Part shown: positions 35,301 through 46,245 of the stretch, one piece after another | Numbering within the stretch: position 1 is the stretch's first letter | Layout of the letters: each line of letters starts with the position of its first letter | Assembly (NCBI GenBank): GCA_034190875.2 | Contig: CM067343.1 | Span: 27,200,954 to 27,264,953 of the forward strand | Reading direction: 5' to 3' | From: Urechis unicinctus | Taxonomy: Eukaryota; Annelida; Polychaeta; Xenopneusta; Urechidae | Length of the DNA: 64,000 nucleotides | Program-made: the position numbers and the translations under genes | Notes under the pieces: model-generated | Told to the model about the DNA's origin: nothing | Seen by the model: the letters and a program-made list of their open reading frames with translations, nothing else | The model's database searches: none

Positions 35301-36343
35301 GATGAGGCATAACGTATCTGATCCCAGAGGAACCATTAGTGCCAATTTGACTGATATTGCTGAGCCAGGTAGACTCGATGTCCGGATTAGAGTTGTTAAT
35401 AATGCTCACCTGGACTCTGAATCAACGACCCACAGCGTGATACTGGGAGGTACACTCTCCACATGGATAGTGATATTTGGCAATTTGCTGTTACTTTGTG
35501 TAGGCTGCCACTTCACCATATAAATCTATATTCGATACCCCATAGACCGTGGTCATGGTATATCTTGCCTTTTATTTAATACTGACCATTATCATGATCT
35601 TCCAGAAACGAGCACGATGCCATCTGTTGGAAGCTCAACAACAACTAATGTTTCGTCAATAGGTGCCGACAATTCATATTCATTGATGAATTGATTCCGC
35701 TTGGTCTATGTTGGGTTCTTTAACACCTGCTAGCAGAATTATGCAAACCTCGCTTCTGTGTCCAGTTGGGAATCCAACAAGGAATGAAGTAAATATAGGT
35801 CTCATAGTGGGACCAGTCGCAGGAGGCATGCTGCTTATTGTTATCGTCGTTGTCATCGTCGTCGTGTGTGTCAGGTCAGATGGGATGTATTATTTATAGC
35901 TTTGTCTTCATGACAGTTGATTATAATAACAATGATCCGTGTAAATCCATAATTCGCAACTGTGTTCAAAGGCAAACTATGAGACAGCAATTGTCAACAC
36001 CTGAATACGACCACTTACAAATGAAAACTAGAAGTAAGCATTTCTTGAATTTCTGACCCACATTTGAAACGCATCTAAATATAAATAATAACATTTTAAC
36101 TTTTGATTATTCGTTTACATAATTAGAGAAGTCTTTCAATAATGATCTTATCATGTTGGTCTGGTACATGCAGATCAAAGTACATCGGGGCAACAAGATC
36201 GCACTCTGGGAGATGCAACGGAGCATCCAGAAAATACTATTTATGAGACCTTAGTGGTCGAATCTGATGCAACAAACCAGGGTGAAAATGCAACTGTTTC
36301 CAACCCTGAACAAGGGACAACTGCTGCCATATTGGTGTCCTAA
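32337..36343 (+). CDS. receptor A: EGF / FTP-lectin-like / EGF / FN3 x2 / TM / short tyrosine tail, no phosphatase
   Basis: Thirteen exons: 32337-32409, 33016-33186, 33287-33505, 33592-33825, 34178-34261, 34371-34524, 34637-34973, 35068-35144, 35230-35449, 35606-35662, 35766-35874, 35972-36033, 36174-36343. Order: hydrophobic signal peptide (MATINTSCSLSVIIVLLMEG), Cys-rich EGF-like exon, FTP (fucolectin/tachylectin-4/pentraxin) domain with CTHTDP and WWYVDLG, second EGF-like module, two FN3 domains, Thr/Ser stem, a Val/Ile transmembrane helix, then a tail with PEYDHLQ and NTIYETL and a TAA stop. Most exons match gene B at about 85-90% by eye, introns included. Exons 6 and 7 each hold one extra base relative to B and so shift frame. 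An internal donor after 34,484 would restore exon 6. Skipping exon 7 (the first FN3) would also keep frame, giving 529 residues. So A is either a variant receptor, a decaying gene, or affected by sequence errors. The canonical fucose-binding motif is not evident. Confidence 0.75.
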
Positions 36344-37119
36344 CTAACGACGTATATGATCCAACTGTCAGGAGACATGAAGAGCGAGTCACATTATGGA
36401 AAGATCGAAATTTGCGATGGGTTGACCAAACAGCTCATTGCGAGTAATATGCCTGATAACCTTTCATTTCAGAAACATTATATTTTAAATGTGATCAAAA
36501 CAATGTCGATGTAATGTGCTACAATAACCATGGCGTTATAATGAATGCTCATTCACGTCATATAAAACAAATCTTTAACAAGAGTTATTTGTTCAATGGC
36601 GTTAGTAATGAAACCTGTTCATATCAACAGGTGCTTGACCAGGCTAAATCATTATTTCTTCCGCCCATTTAAAGTAATCATGCAGTGAGTCTGATCGTAC
36701 GCTAAACTGACAATTACCAGATTGAATTTAAATTCTAAACAGCGTACCAAAGCTTTCGACAATATAACAATTGCATTTGAAGTAAACTACTGAATGACAT
36801 GTTTCAAAAACCGTCATCCATACGTTGTTTACCTACAATGGATCAATGAAAATCATTCTGAAATCGATGATATACTTAACGTAACTGGGCGGATGTGGGG
36901 AGGTTGGGTGGGAGGTAAACTTGTTTATAGGTTTTGAGTAGGTTGTGGGGCTGTAAACGTTCAGCTGCTCGAAACTATGTGGTCCACACAGAACATTGAT
37001 GAACATTCCTTTAAGATGACGTAGATCGTTATCATATGTTTGGACTATGCGGTCATTGTTAGTGATGTCACAGTGATCATCCGAGTTATTTGAAATTATC
37101 AGTTTTCACATTAGGGATC
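36344..37119. other. downstream of gene A, no phosphatase exons
   Basis: I searched this stretch for the phosphatase landmarks found in gene B (KNRY-like, DYxNASY, KCxxYWP, HCxAGxGRTG) and found none. A G-rich block lies at 36,890-36,955. No convincing AATAAA immediately follows the stop of A. Confidence 0.55.
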
Positions 37120-37750
37120 ACAACCACAGCCTATGATGGAAAGACAACGCGCATAACAGCGAAGGTTTCATACACGAAACAATAGCAGAGTATCCTCATT
37201 GATCTTAATTACAAAATTGATTTTACCAATGTACTCCCTAAACGATTTACACTTAAACAGTGCATACTTCAAGCCAAGAAGGATGTCGCAAGGCAGAGTT
37301 TAGGACAAGCTGTCTCTGCAATAGCCCTACAGCTGTTGATGAAGATGGACTTTGATTCTGTATGAATATTTTCAACCGCTTTTGATATCAGGATAAGAAA
37401 GCCAGTGCCCATTTGACTGCTTCCAAAATGTTAACTTCAATGGCGGACGCGTTTCAATCGATTGACTGACACCATCAATCTATGCCAGTCATGGAAAAGA
37501 TACCAAGAAGTTTATAAGAGCGATATGGAGTCACAAAGAAGCTAACAAGGGGACCATCTGCATATGCAGTATTTGGCCAAAGTTAATACAGTTGTTATGT
37601 ATCCACTCCTCAAACAAACTTTGACAATTGACCTTGAAATGTCGATCATTATTAACATTATTACGTGTAGCTTTACTCTTCATATCGAAATGCATCCTCA
37701 CTGACCATACTCGCCCTTAAGTAAACACCAATCTTTAGCGCCATCCCCAC
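37120..37750 (+). repeat. unit-boundary flank, copy 1 (pair with 63,140-64,000)
   Basis: Same-orientation match to the last 860 bases of the window. Shared words include CAGAGTATCCTCATTGA, CTTAATTACAAA, ATCTGCATAT, CTCCTCAAACAA, AACATTATTAC and CGCCATCC. It lies directly before the solo EGF-like exon, so it appears to belong to the 5' part of a receptor unit different from A and B. Confidence 0.7.
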
Positions 37751-37821
37751 TGGGTATTCACAAAATATTGTCACAGTTCCTAATCCAATCGCTCATTTAT
37801 CATTCCTGCTGGTTTATTTGT

Positions 37822-37975
37822 CAGATTTGGTGAAGACTGTCCTTACATCTGTAATCGCGCTGCTGGAGTTTGCGATGCGGTAACTGCTGCATGTGATGGT
37901 GGATGTAGACCTGGAGTACCACGACCTCCTGGTAATGAGAGCAGCTTTGACTGGAGGGGACAGGGATGTATAACT
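37822..37975 (+). pseudogene. solo EGF-like exon, degenerate receptor remnant
   Basis: Clearly homologous to exon 2 of A and B. It keeps the CDAVT, CDGGCRPG and FDWRGQGC blocks. It differs from a working module in that the first Cys and the middle Cys of the TCNC motif are replaced. The intact 3' donor seen in A and B (after GGATAG) is not preserved. No signal-peptide exon precedes it and no FTP exon follows before the gene B unit starts. It is best read as the last trace of a third receptor copy between A and B. Confidence 0.8.
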
Positions 37976-38069
37976 GTTGGGTTGATTATATACTTCATCA
38001 CTGTTATGATTTAGTTATATCACTCGCATATATTCACATGATTGGTGACTGTTTTGTTTATTTTGAGAA

Positions 38070-38286
38070 ATGATGCAACTTGTTTTATACTACAATGAAA
38101 GAAGTAACAATGGACCAACATGTAGCAAGATATACTAAGTCAGCATAATATTCTGAATGTGGATTTTTGTCTTGCCGAGGCGACTGCTTTGGACAATAAT
38201 CTGTTGTCGTCAAATATAAAGTATTTGAGAAGGCAGCTAAAGGCATAAACGCCAACAACAGACGTTGTAACGCGTAAAACATTACA
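38070..38286 (+). repeat. start of tandem receptor unit B (upstream flank, part 1)
   Basis: Partner of 28,510-28,755. It establishes that the duplicated unit begins well upstream of the coding region and includes promoter-proximal sequence. Confidence 0.75.
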
Positions 38287-38509
38287 CAGGCCCGTAGCCA
38301 GGAGGGGGGGGGGGGTGGGGTTCGAGGGTTCGTTCGTTGCCCAGAAAGGTCCGCCTTATTCCAGCGCATTTGTGTATATACAGATATATCGTGTGTCGAT
38401 GGTGCCTTTGATTATGGTCTTATAGCCGCATCAGTATGAGCCAAGAGAAAGGTGCACTAAGGGGAAAAGAACCCCCCCACCCTCACTTGAAATCCTGGCT
38501 ACGGGCCTG
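38287..38509. mobile_element. 223-bp MITE with 17-bp terminal inverted repeats
   Basis: The left end CAGGCCCGTAGCCAGGA (38,287-38,303) and right end TCCTGGCTACGGGCCTG (38,493-38,509) are perfect inverted complements. They are flanked by ATTAC on both sides (38,281-38,285 and 38,510-38,514), or a 6-bp duplication with one mismatch. A run of G with one T follows the left end, and a C-run plus C/A block precedes the right end. There is no coding capacity, so it is a non-autonomous DNA transposon. The insertion is absent at the matching place upstream of gene A, so it entered after the duplication or was lost from A. The superfamily cannot be fixed from the ends alone; a hAT-like origin is possible. 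Confidence 0.9.
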
Positions 38510-39089
38510 ATTACCAGAAAGAGGGCGGCACAATGCGCAATTTATACGGACAGACATGCCTAGACAATATATTAACGAGGGACGATGTAAACCCTCTTTG
38601 GTCTTATTCACGATAATCAATCATTTGTGCCACATGTACAACAACAGAACAAGGCGCATGTCACAGTACAGTGCACACGAGTTGCATGGTATCAGCATTA
38701 TATTATTTGGCTGACGTTAGTCACGTGCTGTTCGACCATATCCTTCTACTTCTTGGCTCTCCTGAAATATCAGCTGCTTCTAACTTGGCGATATCTCCTG
38801 CTTTGTAGTATTGATCATATTGGAATAGTCGGTTCAACACTTGACAAACATTCGCTTGTCACGTGGATTCTAATAAGCGGTATGTTAAAGACTCACACAC
38901 ACCACTGATATGTTTACTTTCTATGCATGAGTTACAACGTATAGGTCGCTATTTCTCCCGCACTTAGATAGCAGCACGCCCTAAAAATCTACCCCTTAAG
39001 GTCTCGCGTGTTGAAGCAGAACGAGTGAGTTCCTAAAGATTGTCGGCTCGGGGTTTGCCACGACTTTAAATAACTCATTTCACACAGCC
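38510..39089 (+). promoter_or_regulatory. upstream region of receptor gene B
   Basis: Conserved with 31,769-32,336. The MITE places its right end about 580 bp before the ATG of gene B. The block CGGCTCGGGGTTTGCCACGACT just before the start codon is shared by both copies and probably lies in the 5' leader. Confidence 0.5.
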
Positions 39090-42000
39090 ATGGCGAGCTT
39101 CAACACCTCCTGTATTCTATCGGTGATAATCGTTCTACTGTTTAAGGGATTCTTGTCACAAGGTCAGTTATTTGAAGTAGTGATTTCTGCATATGTTGTC
39201 ATTGTTTCTACTTGAAGTCAGTGGTGTTTGATTTGACAAAAACATACTGGCTTCATTATAGAGCCCGGCAGACATGCACAAATTGTTTCAGGTCAATACT
39301 GTGAGAAAGGCCTAAATAATTATTGTGTGATTACATCTTGTTCTAGCCCTGTTTTTCAGTTGCTTTTGATTCTATATAATACGAGCATTAGGAGTTGATA
39401 AACCAGCTAGCTATACGTTAGTATCCAGCATTGGCATATACCTGTGCATAACCAAAATATCATCCCGTGACAGTTTTTGTTTGTAAAAGCTGACCAAACA
39501 CACATCACCACCTCTTCCTATCACAACAGCCCCATTTTTCAGCCCCATAGCGCTTCTCATGCTCTCGCCTCTTCCAGTAGTAATAAATAGTTTGATCATT
39601 CACTTTGTATGTTCAACCTTCATTAAACAGATGCAAAACACTTCATTGTTTATAGTCCACGGTCGCTGTTGCTTTCCAGCGTGTATATTTGGTCGACCCG
39701 ATCAAAGCTGTGCTTACACCTGTAATTGCGCTGCTGATGGTGATTGTGATGCGGTGACTGGTGCATGTGATGATGGATGTAGACATGGTGCACCACAACA
39801 GGGTAACGAGAGCATCTTTGATTGGAGAGGACCGGGATGTAGGATAGGTAGCAATAACTACGAAAGCTAACGAATTATTATACCATGAATAGCAAGCACT
39901 TCACATGAACACACGTTATTATTATTCAACATATATTTGTGTGATGAAACAGGTAATGTGGCTTTAAACAAATCCGTATATCAGAGCGGAGTTGATAATG
40001 TCTGGTGGGCTAGTAACTCTGTGGATGGTAGACTACCATCTGGATTTGCAGGCACTCAGGACCTCGAGTACTGCGCCCATACTGACCCATACGCTGCTGC
40101 TTTCGCTTGGTGGTACGTGGACCTCGGCGGGAACTTTTATATCAACAATATTAGTATATTCAACCGGAAACACCTGGAAAGTAAGTAAATTGCAATGTTG
40201 ATACATTCCAATTTTTCATGTCCGCGAATAAGTGTGTGATCTCGTTCATTACTGATGCATTTCAGGCTCAAAGAGAACCAGTCATTTCGACATTCGTGTT
40301 GGAAATAGCAGTAACATTACCAGCAATACACTATGCCGGTCTTACGTAGGCCCTGTACCTCCTGAGGAGAGTGTTACTCTATCTTGCGATTTAAACCTGA
40401 TAGGCCGCTATGTCAGCTTACAGAGAACAGGAGGACCGGAACCTAGCATCATTAACATATGTGAGGTGGTGGTCATGGGTCATGAGTACGTCACAGCAAG
40501 TAAGAGTACTTAATTAGCATTAACTTGAAATGGTACGAATCTATATCTGCCCGCTGATTATCATCTGCACTTTGGTTCTTTCTGCTAAAGATGAACAAAC
40601 AATGTTTTGAACAGCTTGAAAGCATTTGCTTCGTGCTTGCAGAATCGATCAGACAACATAGTTGGGTTAACTCATTGAAATACATTTGTAATTGCTGATA
40701 AAGATTAACGATATTTTGTCAAAGGTAAAAAATGTACGCTCGTAAAATTACAGATTCGACAAATTGCCTCTCTGGCAGTGACAACGTAGTGGGTTGTTTA
40801 AATTGCTCTGGATTTGAACCACCGCTTTGTACAACACGTAAGAGAACACACCACTTTTCATGTATAATTCTATATCATTTGTTCTCCTTTGTTAAGCAAA
40901 CGGAAAACTTAGAGAGAGCCATATTCATGGCGTTCATGGCCATGGACAATATGGGATCAACTGCAATGCTTCCTGCTCTGCTCATCGATGTGTGAATGGG
41001 TCAGAAGCGTGCGATGGTTTGAGGGGCGAATGTCCAAATGGATGTCAAACGTGGTATATTGGCAAGCAGTGTACCATTCAAATAAGTAAGAATCGTGTTA
41101 CTAAATACAATACTAGTGACCAGTCACTAATTCTGCATGTTACATGGCCCTGAGAAAAGGCCACAACTTCAAACATTATAAGCATTAGCAATAACAAACT
41201 CTGTGTGCAGAGGTTGTTGACCATGGCGAGAGGGCGAACTTAACGGTTATCAATGTAAGCGCAAATGAAGTCATGCTCCGATGGCAATCTGCTGGGGATA
41301 TCTCACCTGCTATGGCTCAAAACTACGGCTACCAGGTGCAATATAAGAGAGAAAATACAACAGAGTTCATCGCTGGTACCAACATAACCCATGATGCTGA
41401 TAAAGCAGAGCATTCAGCGACAGTCAGCGGTCTGGAATTTAACAGGCTATATGACTTTCGAGTTAGCGCTTACAGGCTGTGGCAAGGCCTATTTGAAGTG
41501 TCAACAATGCCGTCCAAAGAGACGACTGTGAAAACATTGTGTAAAGGTACCACTTATGGATGTTTTTTCAACATTAGTTCATGTTTGAAATCAACGAACC
41601 ATCTAGTAAGTTCTATTGTAACATTGAGTTTAATTGATTTCAGCACCAGAACCGGCAACAATTGTCAACGTGAGTTCCCGAACAAAAACACCACCATTCT
41701 CTTTTCATGTTCAATGGCAGGTTCGTAACAGATATGTAACGTCACATAACACACCCACTGTATTTATTGGAACATTTTTCTCTGTCAGCTCTCTGTGTTT
41801 AACAGTTGACGTCATCAGGTTGTGACAGCATTTCCTCCATACAGGTGCTGTACCGCATAGCGAGTACGGATACGTGGATGACACATAACGTACCTGATCC
41901 ATCAGGATCCACTAGCGCCAATGTGACTGATATTGTTGAGCCAGGTAGACTCGATGTCCAAATTAGAGTTGTGAATAATGTTCACCTGGACTCTGAATCA

Positions 42001-45000
42001 GCGACTCACAGCGTGACACTTGGAGGTACACTTTCATGGTTAACAATGATATTGGCAATTAGCAGTTGCTTTGTGAAAACTGCCCCTACACCATTGATTA
42101 ATTGATTGCGATTGGCTTTGTCATGTCTGCTAATACCTGCAAGCAGAGTAATGTAAACCACGCTTCTGTGTGCAGTTGGGAATCCCACAAGCAGTGGTCC
42201 AAATATAGGTATCATAGTGGGACCAGTTGCAGGATGTTTGCTGCTCATAGTTATCGTCGTTGTTATCGTCGTCGTGTGTGTCAGGTCAGATGGGAATGTA
42301 TTACTTATTGTTTTGCCTTCAGGAGAGTGGATTAATATAATAATGAATGATCAGGAGAGTGGATTAATATAATAATGAATGATAAGCATAAATTTATATT
42401 TCGAAATACTCTCGAGTTTCTCATATAAAACACCTCCTGTGGGTGAAGGGCTATAGATCCACAGTATCCTTCACTGTGTCATAAGAGGCAACTAACAAGG
42501 GGCAATCAGTTTGCCATAGGCTGCGATTCATGCCAATGAACTTCACCTTGAAATGAGACTTAAATGGCCTGGTCCAGTCTATCAGTTGGTTGTGATATAT
42601 CTTAGGATAATCATTCGCATATGTATTCTGCACAATTATTGTTGATTTTTATCCTTGTGGATTTCCCCCTTTTTTTCGTTAATCATAAATAGGTGGCTAC
42701 CAAATCAGGTCAATTTGATCTCTTTACATTGACTCAAATTTTGTAAGCACCACGGTGCAGGTGCCTGTTTATTCTAAACTTGTTGTGCTCTGTACATTTG
42801 TTTACCCAAGAAGACGGAAGCCTCATAAACCCCAAAACTATGGTGTTGACAACGTACAAATGTCAAGACGCTGTAAGCATTCTGGTTTTTCTAACACAAT
42901 TCGGAATGAGATGCGATAGCAATCCAAAATGGGACCAGATAGCTATTGATTACACAATGACTATCAATGTTCTGTAAAGCATCCGACGGGTCCTTTGACA
43001 AACCTGTCGGTGTTGTCGGACCAACAAGGAAGCCTGACATCGTAGCGAAGCCCAATATGGCTCATGTGGCAAGTGCAGCCCCTGGAAGCAGCCCGGTACC
43101 AATGGTAGCACAACAAGCTCTAAGCGATCATGCAGCTGTGTCAGAAGCCACAGTGCAAACAGAGTCATTACAGCATGATCTGTCGAGTCCCTATGCCAAC
43201 ACTGAACCAGTGTCGAAAGCACCCATCATCTTATCCCGATTGAAGTTGCATATCCGTCAGCTATCACAGCCAGTACCGCGAGCTGATGCCGTAAAAACTA
43301 AAGACGGGACGAGGTACATCACGGACGGGTTTGAGCGAGAGTTTGATATAAGTAATAAGTTGAATTATCACTTCGGCAATTGCGCATTATCAAATTGACC
43401 TCGTGCTTAAAAATGTCCGATATTCTATGCACACAAGGGCTTACCAGGACCAGACATTAAACAACGCACCGTTGGGAAAACACAGGCCAACCTTATTATG
43501 AATAGATTCAAGAACATTCAACCATGTAAGTATCTTTGAAAATCATTACAATTACGATCCAATTCGTGATTTTAAACATTTTCAGCAATGCCTACCATGA
43601 TATCGCCGTATTGTTTAAGATGACGACAACCGCGTTGTCTTGGAAGCAGTTGACGAATTGCAAGGCTCTGACTACGTCAATGCCAGTTACATTATGGTAA
43701 CCCACCTCCATTGTAAACTCTTACTACAGTAAGCATCCCATTCGTACATGATCTCTGTTATTCGTTATTGGGTTATGTTTAATGTTATGCGTTTTCATAT
43801 TTAGGGATATTCCGAGAAGACTAACCACTACATAGCCACACAAGGTCCGTCGATATTTGCTATGCATGGCTTTGTTATGCAGCCATTGATGACTTTCATT
43901 AATAAAATTTCTCTTTTGCATGAATCAAAATATTAATTTCTCATGATGACAATATGTTTATTATGATTAAGGTCCAATGACGGAGACAGTGTCAGCCTTC
44001 TGGTTCATGATATGGCAACAGCGTGCTAACCGTATTGTCATGCTGACCAGGCTGAATGAGGGAGGCAAGGTAATGATCGTATACATGTAGCAAGATGATT
44101 TTGTTAATGCATTTGGAAACAAATATCAGCCAATTTGGAGGGGAGGATGTTTTATAAACTATCAGTTATGTTAATCCAAGGATCTGTATGAATTGCTGAG
44201 TTCAGACAAAATGTGAGAGGTACTGGCCCGATGATGACGAAGCCGACGAGGACGTAAAGACGTATGGACCCTTTAAAGTTTCCCTAATGGTGACCGAAAC
44301 CCATGCCGATTATGCATACCGGAAACTACGACTGAGTTACAAGGTGCCCATTTGACTCTTTATTTTAACACCATTCAACATTTAGTGATAAAACTGCAAA
44401 AACCTTATGCAAACTGATGGCAAGGGAGCTTCGATTGGGTACAATTGAATAAGACGAGACGTTTTCATGTTCTTCAATTTGACATTTAATTGTGTAATTA
44501 ATTTTGAGGGCGAGGATCGGGATGTCCACCAACTTCATTTTAGAGCGTGGGACGATAAGAAGCCCCCTGAGGATAACTTTCCACTTCTCGCGTTCAGAGG
44601 TCGAGTGTTACGTTTGCCATGTGAAGCAACTGGCCCACTGGTTGTGCATTGCAGGTATTAATCTTTGCCAACAAAGATTTGTGAAATCAAAATAGCTTCC
44701 TCCACATGTACAAGTGGATTATCGTGAACGCGCTCAGTTTATTCATGCGTTTATTCAAATGTTTCAGTGCAGGTGTAGGTCGGACGGGTACGTTCATTGC
44801 GTTGGATTTCCTGATTAATCAAGCAAAGTGTGAGGGAGGCATCGATGTGTTTCATTGTGTCCACCGCCTGAGAACGCAGAGAATGTACATGGTACAAACT
44901 GAGGTATGCAGCCTCCTCTGTCTGGCCCCCTTTCTTTCCCCGGCGTATTCAATTTAACAATGCTCGGTAGATGTATACAATATTTGTTTGGGCAAAAGTT

Positions 45001-46210
45001 ACAGTACAAGTTTCTGTACCATGCTACACTGGAAGGAGTTGAAACGAAGATGGGTGAAACTGGAATTCCACAAGCGCAGTTTGTTGCTCATTATACTACT
45101 CTGTGTCAGGACACAACATATTCAAACCAGAGCCCTCTTCAAGAGGAATATCAGGTCAGAAATTTTAACAGCCCTTTATCAAATGCGCAATAATGTTTGA
45201 TCTGAATAATTCTTATATTGCAATGTAGATTTTATGCAAGTACATACCACTGGCCAATCCATCCCCCAGTTTTGAGGACAATAAGGCGAAAAACAGATGT
45301 CAAGATGTTCTTCCAGGTAACAACCTAAGTTATGTGTAGTATAAGATCACAGATGACTGAATACAGTGCGTCTTTTTCATCCTTATGGCACAGAAAAAAT
45401 GCATCTTTTAAGAAATGTTATGTTTTGTAAATGCATAACACCTACCCAAATACCTCCTGTTATATTATTCATGTTGTTTTGTAACCTGTGTTTGATCGTT
45501 CTGAAGCCGACCATCGACGTCCGAGGTTGTCGACACCTTATTCTGGAAGTAATGATTACATTAATGCAGTTTTTGCGGACGTAAGTGGTATCATCACTGG
45601 TATATAGCTAAAGGCTCATTGGCTTATGTACTTTCATTCAATCTAACAGAGGTTTGTGAATTCCCATACATATTCAGTATTCTCATTTTAATTGCAAGAA
45701 TATCTTATTGTTTACCGACATGTCCTTTATGTGAATGCAGAGTTTTGGCAAAAAGAAATCCACAATTCTGACGCAGATGCCTCTTCCAAACACCGTAGTT
45801 GACTTTTGGAGGCTTATCTACGATCATGAGTGCAATTGCATTGTCATGCTCAATGAAATGGAAACGGCCGACATGGTAACAACATATGTTATATTTTCAA
45901 AAGCATATTTGTTTTCATAATTTCATTGTCTAAACTTTTTTTCAATTGCAACCTCGGTAGTAGTTACATCTACGAACTGGAAGAATTTCGATTTCTTTTG
46001 CAAGCAGCATAGATTAAATATGTGATATTGTGTTTTGAACAGACTGATACACAATACTGGCCAGGCGAGGAAATATCTCACAAAAGTTATGGCCCCATTT
46101 ACGTCCAACTCGTCAGCACTGAGCATGAATCAAATATGCAATTCTCTTCCAGAACCTTCAAAGTGTACAACGAACGTCGAACGGTTTGTTGTTTGCCTTG
46201 ATAGATGTAC

Positions 46211-46245
<35 letters not shown>

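Noticed and set aside
35972-36343. ITAM in the gene A tail
   Set aside because: The two YxxL words are about 28 residues apart, beyond the 6-8 residue spacing of an ITAM.
36344-37119. Search for phosphatase exons that would complete gene A
   Set aside because: None of the conserved PTP motifs occurs here, so gene A is taken to end at the TAA at 36,343.
44459-44508. ATG at 44,467 as a gene start
   Set aside because: It lies in the intron before gene B exon 18. The open frame continues upstream of the acceptor only by chance.
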